Positions 8,106 through 16,690 of a DNA stretch of 21,380 nt are shown here, in pieces. This DNA comes from a virus. Both the position numbers and the translations under genes were made by a program. Position 1 is the stretch's first letter; every line of letters starts with the position of its first letter. Below the pieces are notes generated by a model. It made no database searches, was not told the origin of the DNA, and saw only the letters and a list, made by a program, of their open reading frames with translations. Where the stretch lies: IMG/VR virus record IMGVR_UViG_3300017763_000248, positions 1 to 21,380 of that record. One strand, given 5' to 3'.

Positions 8106-10652
8106 ATGGCGATATATAGAAATAAATACACATTAGAATTTGATGATGTTATAGAAGGAGAATTTAATGATTATAGACTAGAAATAAATAAAAAAGCAGC
8201 AGAAACAACAACTAATAATGTTACTATTGGTGCAACTAATAATAGTGGTGAAACTATAAATCAATTTGATCCCGTAAGAGTTGTATCGGGTGAAGTTGTA
8301 AGATCAAAAGCATCTGTAAGTAGTAGTATGCCAAGTACGGGTATAGCAACCATAGCCATTGCTAGTGGCACTACTACATCTAATGGTATTTTAGCATCGG
8401 GTGTTATTGAAGGAGTACCCTCACAAGTAATTGGGTATGATTATTATGTTGGAGTAAATGGAGGAACTACTAATACTGCGCCAACGGGTACTAATATTGT
8501 TCAAAAAATAGCAGTACAAGTAGCAAATAATTCTGTTGCTATATTAGATGTAACACAAGAATTAACGGGATCGGGAGAACCTATAAAACTAACCTATGAG
8601 GGTGATGATATTTTTAAACCAATTAGGGCAAGTTATTTAGATATTGATTTTGTTAAGGTAAATGATTCAGACAATTATGATGATTTATTCTTAGCTGAAA
8701 ACGATACGTTTCAAGTATTATTATATAAAAATTCAAATATATTTTGGCAAGGTTGGGTGGGTTCTCAGTACATATCAGAACCATATATTTCTGCACCTTA
8801 CAATATAACCATTAAGGCATATGATGGGTTGCATTTATTAAAGGAATTAAGTTATATAACACAACCCGAATGTGCAAGATTTTTGGATGCTAGTGCAACT
8901 TATCAAGTTGATAGATGGGGTTATCAGCAGTTTAATAGAGTAATAGAAAAGATGCTTTATTTTACGGGATTAACTGCTATTTCAAATCACGTATACTATG
9001 CCGTAAATATGAAGTCTACAAGTCAAACGGATTACGATGATTTTGATAGATATAATAGAATACATCATCACACTTACTTAGTTGAGGAGGGAAAATCAAA
9101 AACAATGACTAAGGTTCTTGAGGATATATTAACGGGTTTAGGGTTAATTATATATCAAAGAGATGCAAAATGGTGTATTGTAAAGCCATCTGATTTAACG
9201 CTTACGAGTACTAAAAATAATTGTATAAAAACATCTAGTTGGATCGATGAATCAACTACTAACCAAAGTTATTCAACAAGTGTTAGGAATACAGACATAT
9301 CATCTAGTTTTTATAGTGATGATGTACCATATAAGCAAATTGATGGTGCTGCAAACATGACCTTACAATTTCCATTAAAAAGAGTAACAATAAAAGATGA
9401 ATCTGATAGTAATGGCTTAATAGGTACATTTGGTTTAGATGAGGTAATAGATACAACTAGTAATGGATTTAATGATTGGACTAGTAATGATGCAGATGCT
9501 ACAGAAGTAGTTGTTTTTAAATATTCTGATCCAAATATACCGATTGAAGGGCAAAGTGATTATCAATCTTACATGGAAATTGATTTAGCATCAACGGGTG
9601 TGGTTATAAATGGTGAGTCTGATGATCCACATTTAATTAATGGTGAAGACAAAACAAATATTACAACAAATACCTCATTGCCAGCATATAAGTTAAAGTT
9701 TAAGATGAGAGTTTTAGCTGCTGGAGTAACATCTAATGATGAGTTAAGGGTATTGATATCACCTAGACTAACTAGAATTGATAATGGCAATGTTTATCAT
9801 TACTACACTAAAGAAGGTACTCAAAGTATAGAAGATGCGTGGTTAACTGATGCAGAAGCAGCAGCAGATACTAGCTATAGTATGAATTATATAACTATTG
9901 AAGGCAAGGGTAGTGTTAATAGATGGAAAACATATGAAATATTTTTTAAACCATCATTTATTAATGTTAATGTTACCTTACCTCTTTACGGTGCATTTGC
10001 AGTTTTAAAATCAAGTGGTGGTGGCGCATCTCAGCCACAAACTGCTCCATATGCTTATTATTATGATGTCACTTATTCTGACATAGAATTAATTCCATTA
10101 CCATCAAACCCAAGTTCGGGTAAGCAAGCAGTAAGTTCATATGATACGGTTGATCATATTGTTGAGAGTCCTAATAATTATAATTTTATTGAAGATAAAA
10201 CGGTAAACTTTGGATCAAAAATAAGTAATACGGGGGGTAATAGGTTGATTGCTTTTGATGATGATATAACAAACTCAACTTATGCTTTATTTTTAGCTAA
10301 TACAGATCAGCCATTAAAATCATGGTTAAATTGGAGTGATGGAGTATATAGTAATAAAACACTACAAATGCATTTAGCTATGTCTTATATGTATTTATAT
10401 TACAAACCCGTACGAAGAATTGAAGGTACACATTATGGTAATATGAAATATGGTGATTTATTGGTTGTAGATAACGGATTAAATGGTTCTCAAGGTAAGT
10501 TTTTCCCATTAAAAGTTGTTTTTAATTTTAGAATGGCAAGGGTTGATTTTACGGGAGATGACTTATTAGATAATTCATCAATAGATACATCTGATTTCGT
10601 CACTAAAATAAGATATAGTAGTAAAAATACATCTCATATTGAAACGATTTAA
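8106..10652 (+). CDS. Baseplate/hub-type minor tail protein with inserted beta domain
   Basis: 848 aa. Residues 1-30 (YTLEFDDVIEG, YRLEINKK) and ~157 onward (EPIKLTYEGDD, FKPIRASYLDIDF, FWQGWVGSQYISEPY, then a KAYDGLHLLKEL segment) form the start of a minor tail protein type seen after the tape measure in Bacteroidetes phages. The two parts are split by residues ~37-151, a domain ending NTAPTGTNIVQKIAVQV that resembles the N-terminal domain of the fibre at the left edge. The rest is beta-rich with many Asp/Asn/Ser residues and probably builds the tail tip. It may combine hub and receptor-contact roles. An SD-like AGGAGG precedes the start by 7 nt. Confidence 0.7.
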   Translation: MAIYRNKYTLEFDDVIEGEFNDYRLEINKKAAETTTNNVTIGATNNSGETINQFDPVRVVSGEVVRSKASVSSSMPSTGIATIAIASGTTTSNGILASGVIEGVPSQVIGYDYYVGVNGGTTNTAPTGTNIVQKIAVQVANNSVAILDVTQELTGSGEPIKLTYEGDDIFKPIRASYLDIDFVKVNDSDNYDDLFLAENDTFQVLLYKNSNIFWQGWVGSQYISEPYISAPYNITIKAYDGLHLLKELSYITQPECARFLDASATYQVDRWGYQQFNRVIEKMLYFTGLTAISNHVYYAVNMKSTSQTDYDDFDRYNRIHHHTYLVEEGKSKTMTKVLEDILTGLGLIIYQRDAKWCIVKPSDLTLTSTKNNCIKTSSWIDESTTNQSYSTSVRNTDISSSFYSDDVPYKQIDGAANMTLQFPLKRVTIKDESDSNGLIGTFGLDEVIDTTSNGFNDWTSNDADATEVVVFKYSDPNIPIEGQSDYQSYMEIDLASTGVVINGESDDPHLINGEDKTNITTNTSLPAYKLKFKMRVLAAGVTSNDELRVLISPRLTRIDNGNVYHYYTKEGTQSIEDAWLTDAEAAADTSYSMNYITIEGKGSVNRWKTYEIFFKPSFINVNVTLPLYGAFAVLKSSGGGASQPQTAPYAYYYDVTYSDIELIPLPSNPSSGKQAVSSYDTVDHIVESPNNYNFIEDKTVNFGSKISNTGGNRLIAFDDDITNSTYALFLANTDQPLKSWLNWSDGVYSNKTLQMHLAMSYMYLYYKPVRRIEGTHYGNMKYGDLLVVDNGLNGSQGKFFPLKVVFNFRMARVDFTGDDLLDNSSIDTSDFVTKIRYSSKNTSHIETI

Positions 10653-10673
10653 TAATTATTTGGAATTTTAGAT

Positions 10674-10688
10674 AGTCTTTATTAGACT
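10674..10688 (+). other. Short inverted repeat between tail and recombination genes
   Basis: AGTCT (10674-10678) and AGACT (10684-10688) flank TTATT within the 66-nt gap that separates the two gene blocks. The stem is only 5 bp and no T-run of note follows. It could be a weak terminator or an operator. I find no good TAnnTTTG promoter here. Confidence 0.2.
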
Positions 10689-10718
10689 TGTAGCTGAAAT
10701 ATTTTTCACATAAAACAA

Positions 10719-11261
10719 ATGCGTATGAATAAATCAGTAAATGAAAAGCTATTTGCTCTTCAAAATGAGATAGGTGCTATTAGCAAAGATGCTAAAAACC
10801 CTTTCTACAAGAGTAAATACTTTGATATTAATTCTTTAATAAACCAACTACAACCTTTACTCCAAAAACATAAACTACTACTATTACAACCAATTGAGGA
10901 ATCATTGGTGTATAGTAAAATGGTTTGTGTAGATACGGGTGAGTTTGTTGTTAGTTGTATGAAGTTACCCGAAATACTTGACCCACAAAAGATGGGTTCT
11001 GCGGTAACATATTATAGAAGGTATACATTGGGTTCATTGTTGGGATTACAATCCGTAGATGACGATGCTAACCTTGCGATTGGTGCTGGTACGAAACCCG
11101 TAAAAGCAAGACCAAAAAAGGAAAAACTATCAAAGGATAGATTTGATAAAGCAATTAGTGCTTACAAAGAAAATCCCGAAATAGTTAAAGACAACTTGAG
11201 AAACTTTGAGTTAGACCAAGTTCAAATCAATAAATTAAAATCACTTAAAATAACTTTATAA
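10719..11261 (+). CDS. ERF family single-strand DNA annealing protein
   Basis: 180 aa (a second ATG at 10725 is equally possible). Residues 11-56 (LFALQNEIGAISKDAKNPFY, then INSLINQLQPLLQKHKLLLL) and the motif DPQKMGSAVTYYRRYTLGSL (88-107), followed by QSVDDDAN, are the ERF superfamily signature. ERF proteins anneal complementary single strands in phage recombination. The C-terminal third is Lys-rich and variable, as in the family. The exonuclease two genes downstream is the expected partner, giving a two-component recombination module. First gene of a long operon. Confidence 0.9.
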   Translation: MRMNKSVNEKLFALQNEIGAISKDAKNPFYKSKYFDINSLINQLQPLLQKHKLLLLQPIEESLVYSKMVCVDTGEFVVSCMKLPEILDPQKMGSAVTYYRRYTLGSLLGLQSVDDDANLAIGAGTKPVKARPKKEKLSKDRFDKAISAYKENPEIVKDNLRNFELDQVQINKLKSLKITL

Positions 11262-11263
11262 TT

Positions 11264-11503
11264 ATGGCAGATTTATATTTTGCAAAATTGAATCTTGAGG
11301 CATTAGCAGCCTTAAAGGAAAAAGCTTACAATGGTAAGTATTTAGATGTGGCAGTATGGGTTAATAATGATTTAGATCATACTGATGACAATGAGAATTG
11401 GAAAGCAATTTCTATATCTCATGGTAACAAAAAGAAAGGTGAAGATGTTGTTTATGTTGCTAACGGTAAGAAATACGTTCAGCAAGAAACAATGCCTTTT
11501 TGA
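11264..11503 (+). CDS. Small protein between recombinase and exonuclease, 79 aa
   Basis: Unrecognised. It starts MADLYFAKLNLEAL, has a probable beta segment (KYLDVAVWVNN, WKAISISH, DVVYVANGKKYV) and ends ETMPF. It starts 3 nt after the ERF gene and its stop overlaps the next start by one base (TGATG), so co-expression is near certain. The C-terminal MPF recalls the -PF tip of single-strand binding proteins, but the protein is too short for a full SSB and the tip lacks their acidic run. A helper of the recombination module is an inference. Confidence 0.7.
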   Translation: MADLYFAKLNLEALAALKEKAYNGKYLDVAVWVNNDLDHTDDNENWKAISISHGNKKKGEDVVYVANGKKYVQQETMPF

Positions 11504-12255
11504 TGTTTGAGATTGTTAAAGTAATTGAAGATATGTCTAATAAGATGTATCATTCAGTAGGGACGGAGATTATATCTTCGTCCTATTTAAAAGGTGTTTA
11601 TAAGCATTCTATTAAAAGAGCAAGCGTTCCATTAGAATCAAATGATGCTTTAGTTTTTGGATCACATTTTCACGATATGTGTGAGTATGGTGTTGAAGAG
11701 TTTGAGAATAAGTATTCTGTCATACCCGATGAATGTTCAAACAAAAGAACAAAACTATACAAGGATTTTATAGCTAATAATAAGAATGCAATAACTAAGG
11801 TTGATTACAAGAAAGTTAGTCTTATGTATGATAGCTTAAATAGTAATTCATTCTATAGGGACTTGGAAGACAATTATAGTTCTTATGCTGAGTATAGTTT
11901 TTTTGCTAAGAAAGATGGTTTAGATTTTAGAATAAGACCCGACAAGTATTACTCATACGATTCAAAGATTGTCTATGTGGTTGATTTTAAAACTTGTCAA
12001 GATGTAACTAAATTTAAGTTTGATGTTAACACATACAATTATGATTTACAAGCGGTTTTTTATGCGGATGTACTTGGCATCAATCCCTCTGATTTTTATT
12101 TTATTGCTATTGAAAAAACATTTCCATACACGACCCAAATATTTGGATTATCGGATCACGCAATTGACAGAGGAAGAGCCAAAATGGATATAGCCATTGA
12201 CAGAATACAGAAAGGTGATGATGGTGTTGGTTATGAAATAGTACATAGGATATGA
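11503..12255 (+). CDS. RecE/Exo VIII-like PD-(D/E)XK exonuclease
   Basis: 250 aa from the ATG at 11503; an in-frame TTG at 11500 is less likely. Motifs in order: GSHFHD (53-58), AEYSF (129-133), a RIRPD turn (143-147) with D147, VVDFKT (159-164) with D161 and K163, and YDLQAVFYADVLG (180-192) with the conserved Gln. This is the pattern of the PDDEXK nucleases related to exodeoxyribonuclease VIII (PF12684 type). It would resect double-stranded ends to make 3' single strands for the ERF protein. It overlaps the next gene by 4 nt (ATGA). Confidence is high for the fold and moderate for the exact subfamily. Confidence 0.85.
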   Translation: MFEIVKVIEDMSNKMYHSVGTEIISSSYLKGVYKHSIKRASVPLESNDALVFGSHFHDMCEYGVEEFENKYSVIPDECSNKRTKLYKDFIANNKNAITKVDYKKVSLMYDSLNSNSFYRDLEDNYSSYAEYSFFAKKDGLDFRIRPDKYYSYDSKIVYVVDFKTCQDVTKFKFDVNTYNYDLQAVFYADVLGINPSDFYFIAIEKTFPYTTQIFGLSDHAIDRGRAKMDIAIDRIQKGDDGVGYEIVHRI

Positions 12256-13115
12256 AAATATTATTAACAAATAATCATTTAAACACTTTTGGTGGTTCTG
12301 AGAATTGGACATTTACGGTTTACTCTACTTTAAAAAAGCTAGGGCATTCTGTAGATGTTTTTGCTATTGATGTAGGTGGTGTAGGTACTGAAAGATTTGG
12401 TTTAGTCCATACTACTATACCTAATGTAACTTATGATTTAATTATTGCAAATCATAATAGTTGTGTAAATATTGTTTTGGAGAAGGCTAAGTATTCAAAA
12501 CTTGTTATGATGTGTCATGGCATTGTCCCTCACTTAGAGCAACCAATTAAGGGTGCTGATAGGTATATTTCTATTTCAAATGAAATACAATATCATTTAT
12601 TACTGCTGGGGTATAGAAGTGATGTAATACTAAATCCCGTTGATTTGGATGTTTGCTATCCAACTAAGCAATTAAACGAAACACCTAAAAAGATATTTGC
12701 TTTATGTCAAAACATAGGCGCACAAGAGAACGTAAAATCACTAGGATTGGAAACTCAATGCATTCCACCAACAAGAGGTGCTAGATTAGCAATTAGCAAT
12801 GATACATTTAATGAAGTAGACATATGTGTTGGTTTAGGTAGATCAGCTTATGAGTCATTGGCTTGTGGTAGATGTGTTGTTGTGTATGATGCTAGAGGAT
12901 ACAACGGTGATAAATACGATAGTATTGTTACTAGAGAAAACATTGGTGAATTACTTAAAAATAATTTATCGGGCAGAAGATTTAACAAGCCATTTAATAA
13001 GACTAAAATTCTTGATGGCATTGATAAATTGTATAGACCAAATACTGACTACTACAGAAGTATAGCAGAAGATTACTTTGATGCTAAAAAAATAGTTAAC
13101 CAAATAATAAAATGA
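12252..13115 (+). CDS. Glycosyltransferase, GT-B/GT4-like
   Basis: 287 aa. N-terminal Rossmann start (MKILLTNNHLNTFGGSENWT) with the GGSE donor/acceptor loop typical of GT4-like enzymes, then YDLIIANH, a MMCHGIV strand, a DRYISISNEI segment, VILNPVD and, near the C-terminus, SAYESLACGRCVVVYD, which corresponds to the E-x-(L/M)-A-x-G nucleotide-sugar site. It is shorter than most GT4 enzymes (about 350-400). Substrate unknown. It is coupled by ATGA to both neighbours, the exonuclease and a GT2 enzyme, so the two glycosyltransferases probably act in one pathway, for example on phage DNA, virion proteins or host surface glycans. Confidence 0.75.
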   Translation: MKILLTNNHLNTFGGSENWTFTVYSTLKKLGHSVDVFAIDVGGVGTERFGLVHTTIPNVTYDLIIANHNSCVNIVLEKAKYSKLVMMCHGIVPHLEQPIKGADRYISISNEIQYHLLLLGYRSDVILNPVDLDVCYPTKQLNETPKKIFALCQNIGAQENVKSLGLETQCIPPTRGARLAISNDTFNEVDICVGLGRSAYESLACGRCVVVYDARGYNGDKYDSIVTRENIGELLKNNLSGRRFNKPFNKTKILDGIDKLYRPNTDYYRSIAEDYFDAKKIVNQIIK

Positions 13116-13864
13116 AAGTAGCTATAACAAGAGTTAGAAATGAAGAGGTAATACTTAAATCCACATTGGATAGATTGTCATATCACTTTGATTGTGTAAT
13201 AGCATTCGATGATTGCTCTACAGACGGTACTAGAGACATTCTAAGCGAACATAAGCTAGTTAAACGTGTAATCACAAGCAATAAATGGGAAAGTCGCTCA
13301 GAAGTCCGTAAAATGCTTGAGACAACCCAAAGGCAAGACTTGTATGATTATGCAATGCGTAAGGAAGAAAACATTGATTGGATGTTATACTTTGATGCTG
13401 ATGAACATTTTTATTTTGACAATATAGAATGGGGTTCTAATTTCAGTTATTACTTTAGGTTGTTTGATGTTTATATAACTGCTGAAGACAAAGACAAATC
13501 ATTTATTGATAGGGAGTATATTGGTTGTGAGTATAGAGATATACCTATGTTATTTAGACCAAACCCTAAAGTAAGATTTCATAATCGTGTTCCATTAGGT
13601 ATTGATCCATTATTGATGATTGGTGGAACGGTAAAACATTTTGGTAAAGGGATATCTGTAGAGCATTGGGAGGAAACTTGTGATTATTATATTAATCATT
13701 TAAACGAGAGAATGCCAAATGGGGAAGACATTTCGACCAAGTGGAAACGAAGAAAAGGTAAAGCAATCCATAAGGGTGTGTCTGATTTTGGATTACCATT
13801 GATTAAATGGGATGACAGATACACAAGTGAACATATTATTAACCTAAACGAAGTAGACAAATGA
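13112..13864 (+). CDS. Glycosyltransferase, GT2/GT-A type
   Basis: 250 aa. Starts MKVAITRVRNEEVIL, then DDCSTDGT (33-40) and the metal-binding DAD in YFDADEHF (94-100; D95, D97), the hallmarks of family 2 GT-A enzymes of the type that begins 'RNEE'. The C-terminal half has many aromatic residues and His (VKHFGKGISVEHWEE), common in phage-encoded members. No membrane segment, so a cytoplasmic enzyme. Overlaps its neighbours by 4 nt on each side. The acceptor cannot be told from the sequence. Confidence 0.8.
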   Translation: MKVAITRVRNEEVILKSTLDRLSYHFDCVIAFDDCSTDGTRDILSEHKLVKRVITSNKWESRSEVRKMLETTQRQDLYDYAMRKEENIDWMLYFDADEHFYFDNIEWGSNFSYYFRLFDVYITAEDKDKSFIDREYIGCEYRDIPMLFRPNPKVRFHNRVPLGIDPLLMIGGTVKHFGKGISVEHWEETCDYYINHLNERMPNGEDISTKWKRRKGKAIHKGVSDFGLPLIKWDDRYTSEHIINLNEVDK

Positions 13865-14013
13865 AAATAGATTTATTAACACTATATATTAAAGACGAAG
13901 ATTTCTACGGAATAGACTTTTTGAGTATTAATGGAAAGGTATTATTAGGAATTAATTATGATAGTTTCTATAAAAAAATTCACTTTGAGTTATTCTTTAA
14001 GGTTATTAGATGA
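13861..14013 (+). CDS. Small protein of unknown function, 50 aa
   Basis: The ATG overlaps the previous stop (ATGA at 13861-13864) and the stop overlaps the next start (ATGA at 14010-14013), filling the gap exactly. That coupling is the main evidence that it is a real gene. The product starts MKIDLLTLYIKDEDFYGIDF and is rich in Phe, Ile and Lys, with a likely alpha/beta pattern and no membrane helix. No function is proposed. Confidence 0.65.
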   Translation: MKIDLLTLYIKDEDFYGIDFLSINGKVLLGINYDSFYKKIHFELFFKVIR

Positions 14014-14384
14014 GAAAACCAAAGACAAGGAATAATGGCTCAATGACAGAGGCAGCGTTCTTTGGCTGGTTACGTTCATTACTTAGAAATAGGTACATGA
14101 GGGGTTGGAAACCTCACAATGAAGTTGCAAAAGATAATCGTAGGGCAATAACATATAAAAGCAGAGCAAAGTGGGAATACCAATGTGCTGATTGTGGTGA
14201 TTGGTTTTTACGCAAAGAGATTGATATTGATCACATAAACCCATGTGGTACACTAAAATCCTTTGATGATTTATCTGAATTTGCTAAGAAATTATTTGTA
14301 GAAAAGGCTGGATTGCAAGTATTGTGCAAACCTTGCCACAAAAACAAGACATATGACAATGAAACTAATACACCATTACTTTAA
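14010..14384 (+). CDS. HNH endonuclease
   Basis: 124 aa. C59-x-x-C62 (QCADCG), then IDIDHINPCG with D74-H75, and LCKPCHKNKT with C106, C109 and H110: the standard zinc-stapled beta-beta-alpha HNH nuclease. The N-terminal 50 residues are basic (RSLLRNRYMRGWKP). Such enzymes act in phage packaging, recombination or homing. It is not beside a terminase here; it sits in the replication block, so junction or DNA-processing activity, or selfish homing, are possible. It overlaps the next ORF by 32 nt. Confidence 0.85.
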   Translation: MRKPKTRNNGSMTEAAFFGWLRSLLRNRYMRGWKPHNEVAKDNRRAITYKSRAKWEYQCADCGDWFLRKEIDIDHINPCGTLKSFDDLSEFAKKLFVEKAGLQVLCKPCHKNKTYDNETNTPLL

Positions 14385-14562
14385 GCATTTTAAAGAAGAT
14401 TTATTTGTTAACCTAGTAATTAAAGGGGACGAGGTGTTTGCGATAAATAAAATAACAAATTGCAAACATATTTTTGTAAACTCGGATGAAAGCATTAAGA
14501 TTACAAACAAAAGAGATTTAGAAAAAGTTAAAGATTACATTTATGACCGCAAAAAGTTTTAA
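14353..14562 (+). CDS. Small protein of unknown function, 69 aa
   Basis: Starts at ATG 14353 or at ATG 14359; the second reduces the overlap with the HNH gene to 26 nt. The sequence has an alternating strand-like region (LFVNLVIKGDEVFAINKI, CKHIFVN) and a helical end (KRDLEKVKDYIYDRKKF). Unrecognised. Its tail overlaps the next gene by 20 nt. Position between the HNH and helicase genes suggests a DNA-metabolism accessory, without direct evidence. Confidence 0.6.
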   Translation: MTMKLIHHYFKHFKEDLFVNLVIKGDEVFAINKITNCKHIFVNSDESIKITNKRDLEKVKDYIYDRKKF

Positions 14563-14824
14563 ACATAAACACCAACCAACCAAAGCATCATTGATTTTAC
14601 TTGATAGTTTGATACATAAAAGAATAGATCAGTATGATAGCTTGGAAGAGGCTTACCATATGAATAGATATGATTGGATGGCTAAAACCAAATGTTATTT
14701 ACCAACAACTTACAATGGCTATAGAGCAAAAGTCAGTAAGATGACCCGAAAGAAATTTACGGGTGTTAAGGCAAATAGACTAGCAAGTCACGTAGTTGAT
14801 TTCTATAGAGAATTACAAGGATGA
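14543..14824 (+). CDS. Small basic protein before the helicase, 93 aa
   Basis: Strongly basic and helical: HKHQPTKASLILLDSLIHKR, then AYHMNRYDWMAKTKCYLPTT, KVSKMTRKKFTGVKANRLAS and a closing helix. The ATGA overlap with the helicase gene (14821-14824) implies co-translation. A DNA-binding or helicase-loading role is plausible by charge and position, but I recognise no family. Confidence 0.65.
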   Translation: MTAKSFKHKHQPTKASLILLDSLIHKRIDQYDSLEEAYHMNRYDWMAKTKCYLPTTYNGYRAKVSKMTRKKFTGVKANRLASHVVDFYRELQG

Positions 14825-15843
14825 TTGATAGCTTTCTAGAGAATATAAATTATCTCCACAATTTGGTGATAATTAAGACCAATCTACCTCAAAAAACAAA
14901 GAAGGAGATTGTGATGACAATTCAATCAATGAAAAGAAGTCTTTCTGAATACGTAGAAAGTAATTCATTAACTGATTTAGATGGTGTAAACGATGATAAA
15001 TCTGAATTTTGGGATTGGTTAAACCAAGGTAGCAATGCTGAGACAACACATATAAAAGAATATGATAGGATGTTTAAGTGGAAATACGGATGGGTAAATA
15101 GTTGGACGGGGTATTCAAATGAAGGCAAGTCATCTTGGTTGTATTTCTTGATTTTAATTAAGCTATTAAAAGACCCAAATGCCAAAGTAGCCGTTTTCTC
15201 ACCCGAAAACTATCCTAGACATAAATTTGTTAAAGATTGGGTGAAGACAATGCTGGGATGCGATCCAAAGTATTCCACTAAAGTAAAATGTGAGAGAATG
15301 ATAGAGCAATTTAATGATAGATTGTTTTACGTATATCCTTCAAATCACGACATAGAAAGCATTGAGAATCAATTTAAAACATTGATTAAGGTTAATAAGG
15401 TAAACATAACGGTTATTGATCCTTTCTTAAAAGTGAGTAAGCCTACTACAATGAATGATTTGCAATATCTGACATCATTCATAAAGAGACAAGAGGTGTT
15501 TGCTAAACAATTTAACGTAAGTCATCACGTAGTTTACCATCAATTAACTCCACAAATTGACGAGACGGGTAACTACCCCGAACCCGATATGTATAAGATA
15601 AAAGGTGGTGGATCAATAACAGATGGATCAGATACGGTTTCTTCTGTTTGGAGACCTTATCGTAAAAGTGAGGAGGAAAATAAAAGTGTAATAATAAAAA
15701 CTCAAAAGGTAAAAGATTTCGATGTTTTTAAGAATGGTTACCTCAGATTAGATTACAATCTAATGAAAAACAGATATTTTTTGAATGGAATTGATATCTT
15801 TGAGCAATCAATTAAAAAAACGCAGAAGAGTGAATTATTTTAA
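14821..15843 (+). CDS. DnaB/RecA-fold replicative helicase-like ATPase
   Basis: 340 aa. Walker A GYSNEGKS (97-104; K103), a SPENYP segment (127-132) in the place of motif 1a, Walker B ITVIDPF (196-202; D200), the VVYHQLTPQ stretch (237-245) like the DnaB H3 region, and GGGSITDGSDTVSSVWRP (262-279) like the DnaB arginine-finger loop 'rGSg.ieqdADvv...R'. The N-terminal ~85 residues do not look like a full DnaB N-domain, so the protein is essentially one helicase C-domain. It probably unwinds phage DNA; an annealing or packaging ATPase is less likely. Overlaps the previous gene by ATGA. Confidence 0.8.
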   Translation: MIDSFLENINYLHNLVIIKTNLPQKTKKEIVMTIQSMKRSLSEYVESNSLTDLDGVNDDKSEFWDWLNQGSNAETTHIKEYDRMFKWKYGWVNSWTGYSNEGKSSWLYFLILIKLLKDPNAKVAVFSPENYPRHKFVKDWVKTMLGCDPKYSTKVKCERMIEQFNDRLFYVYPSNHDIESIENQFKTLIKVNKVNITVIDPFLKVSKPTTMNDLQYLTSFIKRQEVFAKQFNVSHHVVYHQLTPQIDETGNYPEPDMYKIKGGGSITDGSDTVSSVWRPYRKSEEENKSVIIKTQKVKDFDVFKNGYLRLDYNLMKNRYFLNGIDIFEQSIKKTQKSELF

Positions 15844-15845
15844 TT

Positions 15846-16325
15846 ATGAAAACGATTTTAACACTAATGGCGTTAATGAGTGCTATAGTAGCACCTAATG
15901 CCACCATAGATAATCTTTGCGAAGACACAACCGTTGTTAAAGAATACCATCAAATAGACTCTGTAGATTACTTGCTTGAAAGCATGATACTTGTTGAGTC
16001 AAATGGTGATTCATTGGCGGTTGGTGATACACATATGAGTACACCAAGCATAGGATTACTACAGATACGTAGAGTTATGGTAAAAGAGATTAACAGAATT
16101 TTAAGAAAACAAGGTAGTAAGATGCGCTATTTTTACAAAGATAGGTGGAGTGCGACCAAGTCAGTAGAGATGTATTATATTTGGAAAGATTTTCATCATC
16201 AAGAATCTAGTAATGAGATTATTGCTAGAAATTGGAATGGAGGAACTTACGGGTATAAAAAAAGATCAACAATCCAATATTGGGCAAAAGTTAAAAACAA
16301 TATAAAAAATGCACAATCCATTTGA
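15846..16325 (+). CDS. Secreted lytic transglycosylase (SLT-like)
   Basis: 159 aa. A signal-like N-terminus: K2, hydrophobic core ILTLMALMSAIV, then APNAT, a possible cleavage site. Motifs MILVESNGD (47-55; catalytic Glu E51) and SIGLLQI (68-74) equal the SLT signature 'ai...ES...p....s..G.mQi'. Residues NWNGGTYGY (129-137) fit the late motif 'a.YNgG'. It would cleave peptidoglycan glycan strands in the periplasm, either as an endolysin exported by the host Sec system or for DNA entry. It starts 2 nt after the helicase and begins the lysis block. Confidence 0.75.
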   Translation: MKTILTLMALMSAIVAPNATIDNLCEDTTVVKEYHQIDSVDYLLESMILVESNGDSLAVGDTHMSTPSIGLLQIRRVMVKEINRILRKQGSKMRYFYKDRWSATKSVEMYYIWKDFHHQESSNEIIARNWNGGTYGYKKRSTIQYWAKVKNNIKNAQSI

Positions 16326-16500
16326 GAATAATTTAATTTTAATAGAAGAACTTAGCGAGCATTGGTCACACATTAATTGTATTGACAATTCTAGTGTAGC
16401 TATTATAGATACTTTGCTAGGTGTTTTATTTAAGATAAATACTAAGTATTCAGAGGCTTTTATTGAAGATCAAATTAAAGGAATAATAGAAGATGAATAG
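16309..16500 (+). CDS. Small protein of unknown function, 63 aa
   Basis: Acidic, probably helical (NNLILIEELSEHW, VAIIDTLLGVLFKI, AFIEDQIKGIIEDE). Its start lies 17 nt inside the transglycosylase gene and its end overlaps the next gene by 8 nt. There is no strong membrane segment, so it does not look like a holin. Unrecognised. The overlaps on both sides are the best evidence that it is expressed. Confidence 0.55.
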   Translation: MHNPFENNLILIEELSEHWSHINCIDNSSVAIIDTLLGVLFKINTKYSEAFIEDQIKGIIEDE

Positions 16501-16690
16501 CATAGGATTTTATCCCCCAAGAGGAGTAGATGGTGTTTTGGTAGATAATCTATCTGAATTACCCACAACTGCCAAAATACAAGATTATAATGAGTTTTTT
16601 AGGTTATATGTTGATGATGATAATGTTAGATACATATACAAAATAAAGAATCCAAAAAGTCCACTTTCAAAATTATTATCAAGAAATTAA
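16493..16690 (+). CDS. Small protein of unknown function, 65 aa
   Basis: Begins MNSIGFYPPRGVDGVLVDNL and ends with a basic tail (PLSKLLSRN). The FYPPRG stretch and alternating hydrophobic residues (FFRLYVDDDNVRYIYKI) suggest a compact beta fold. Its last stop base is the first base of the amidase start (TAATG at 16688-16692), so the two are coupled. A control factor for the endolysin is conceivable but not shown. Confidence 0.6.
   Translation: MNSIGFYPPRGVDGVLVDNLSELPTTAKIQDYNEFFRLYVDDDNVRYIYKIKNPKSPLSKLLSRN

Noticed and set aside
12850-13065. 71-codon plus-strand frame inside the first glycosyltransferase
   Set aside because: It overlaps conserved glycosyltransferase motifs in another frame and has no independent support.
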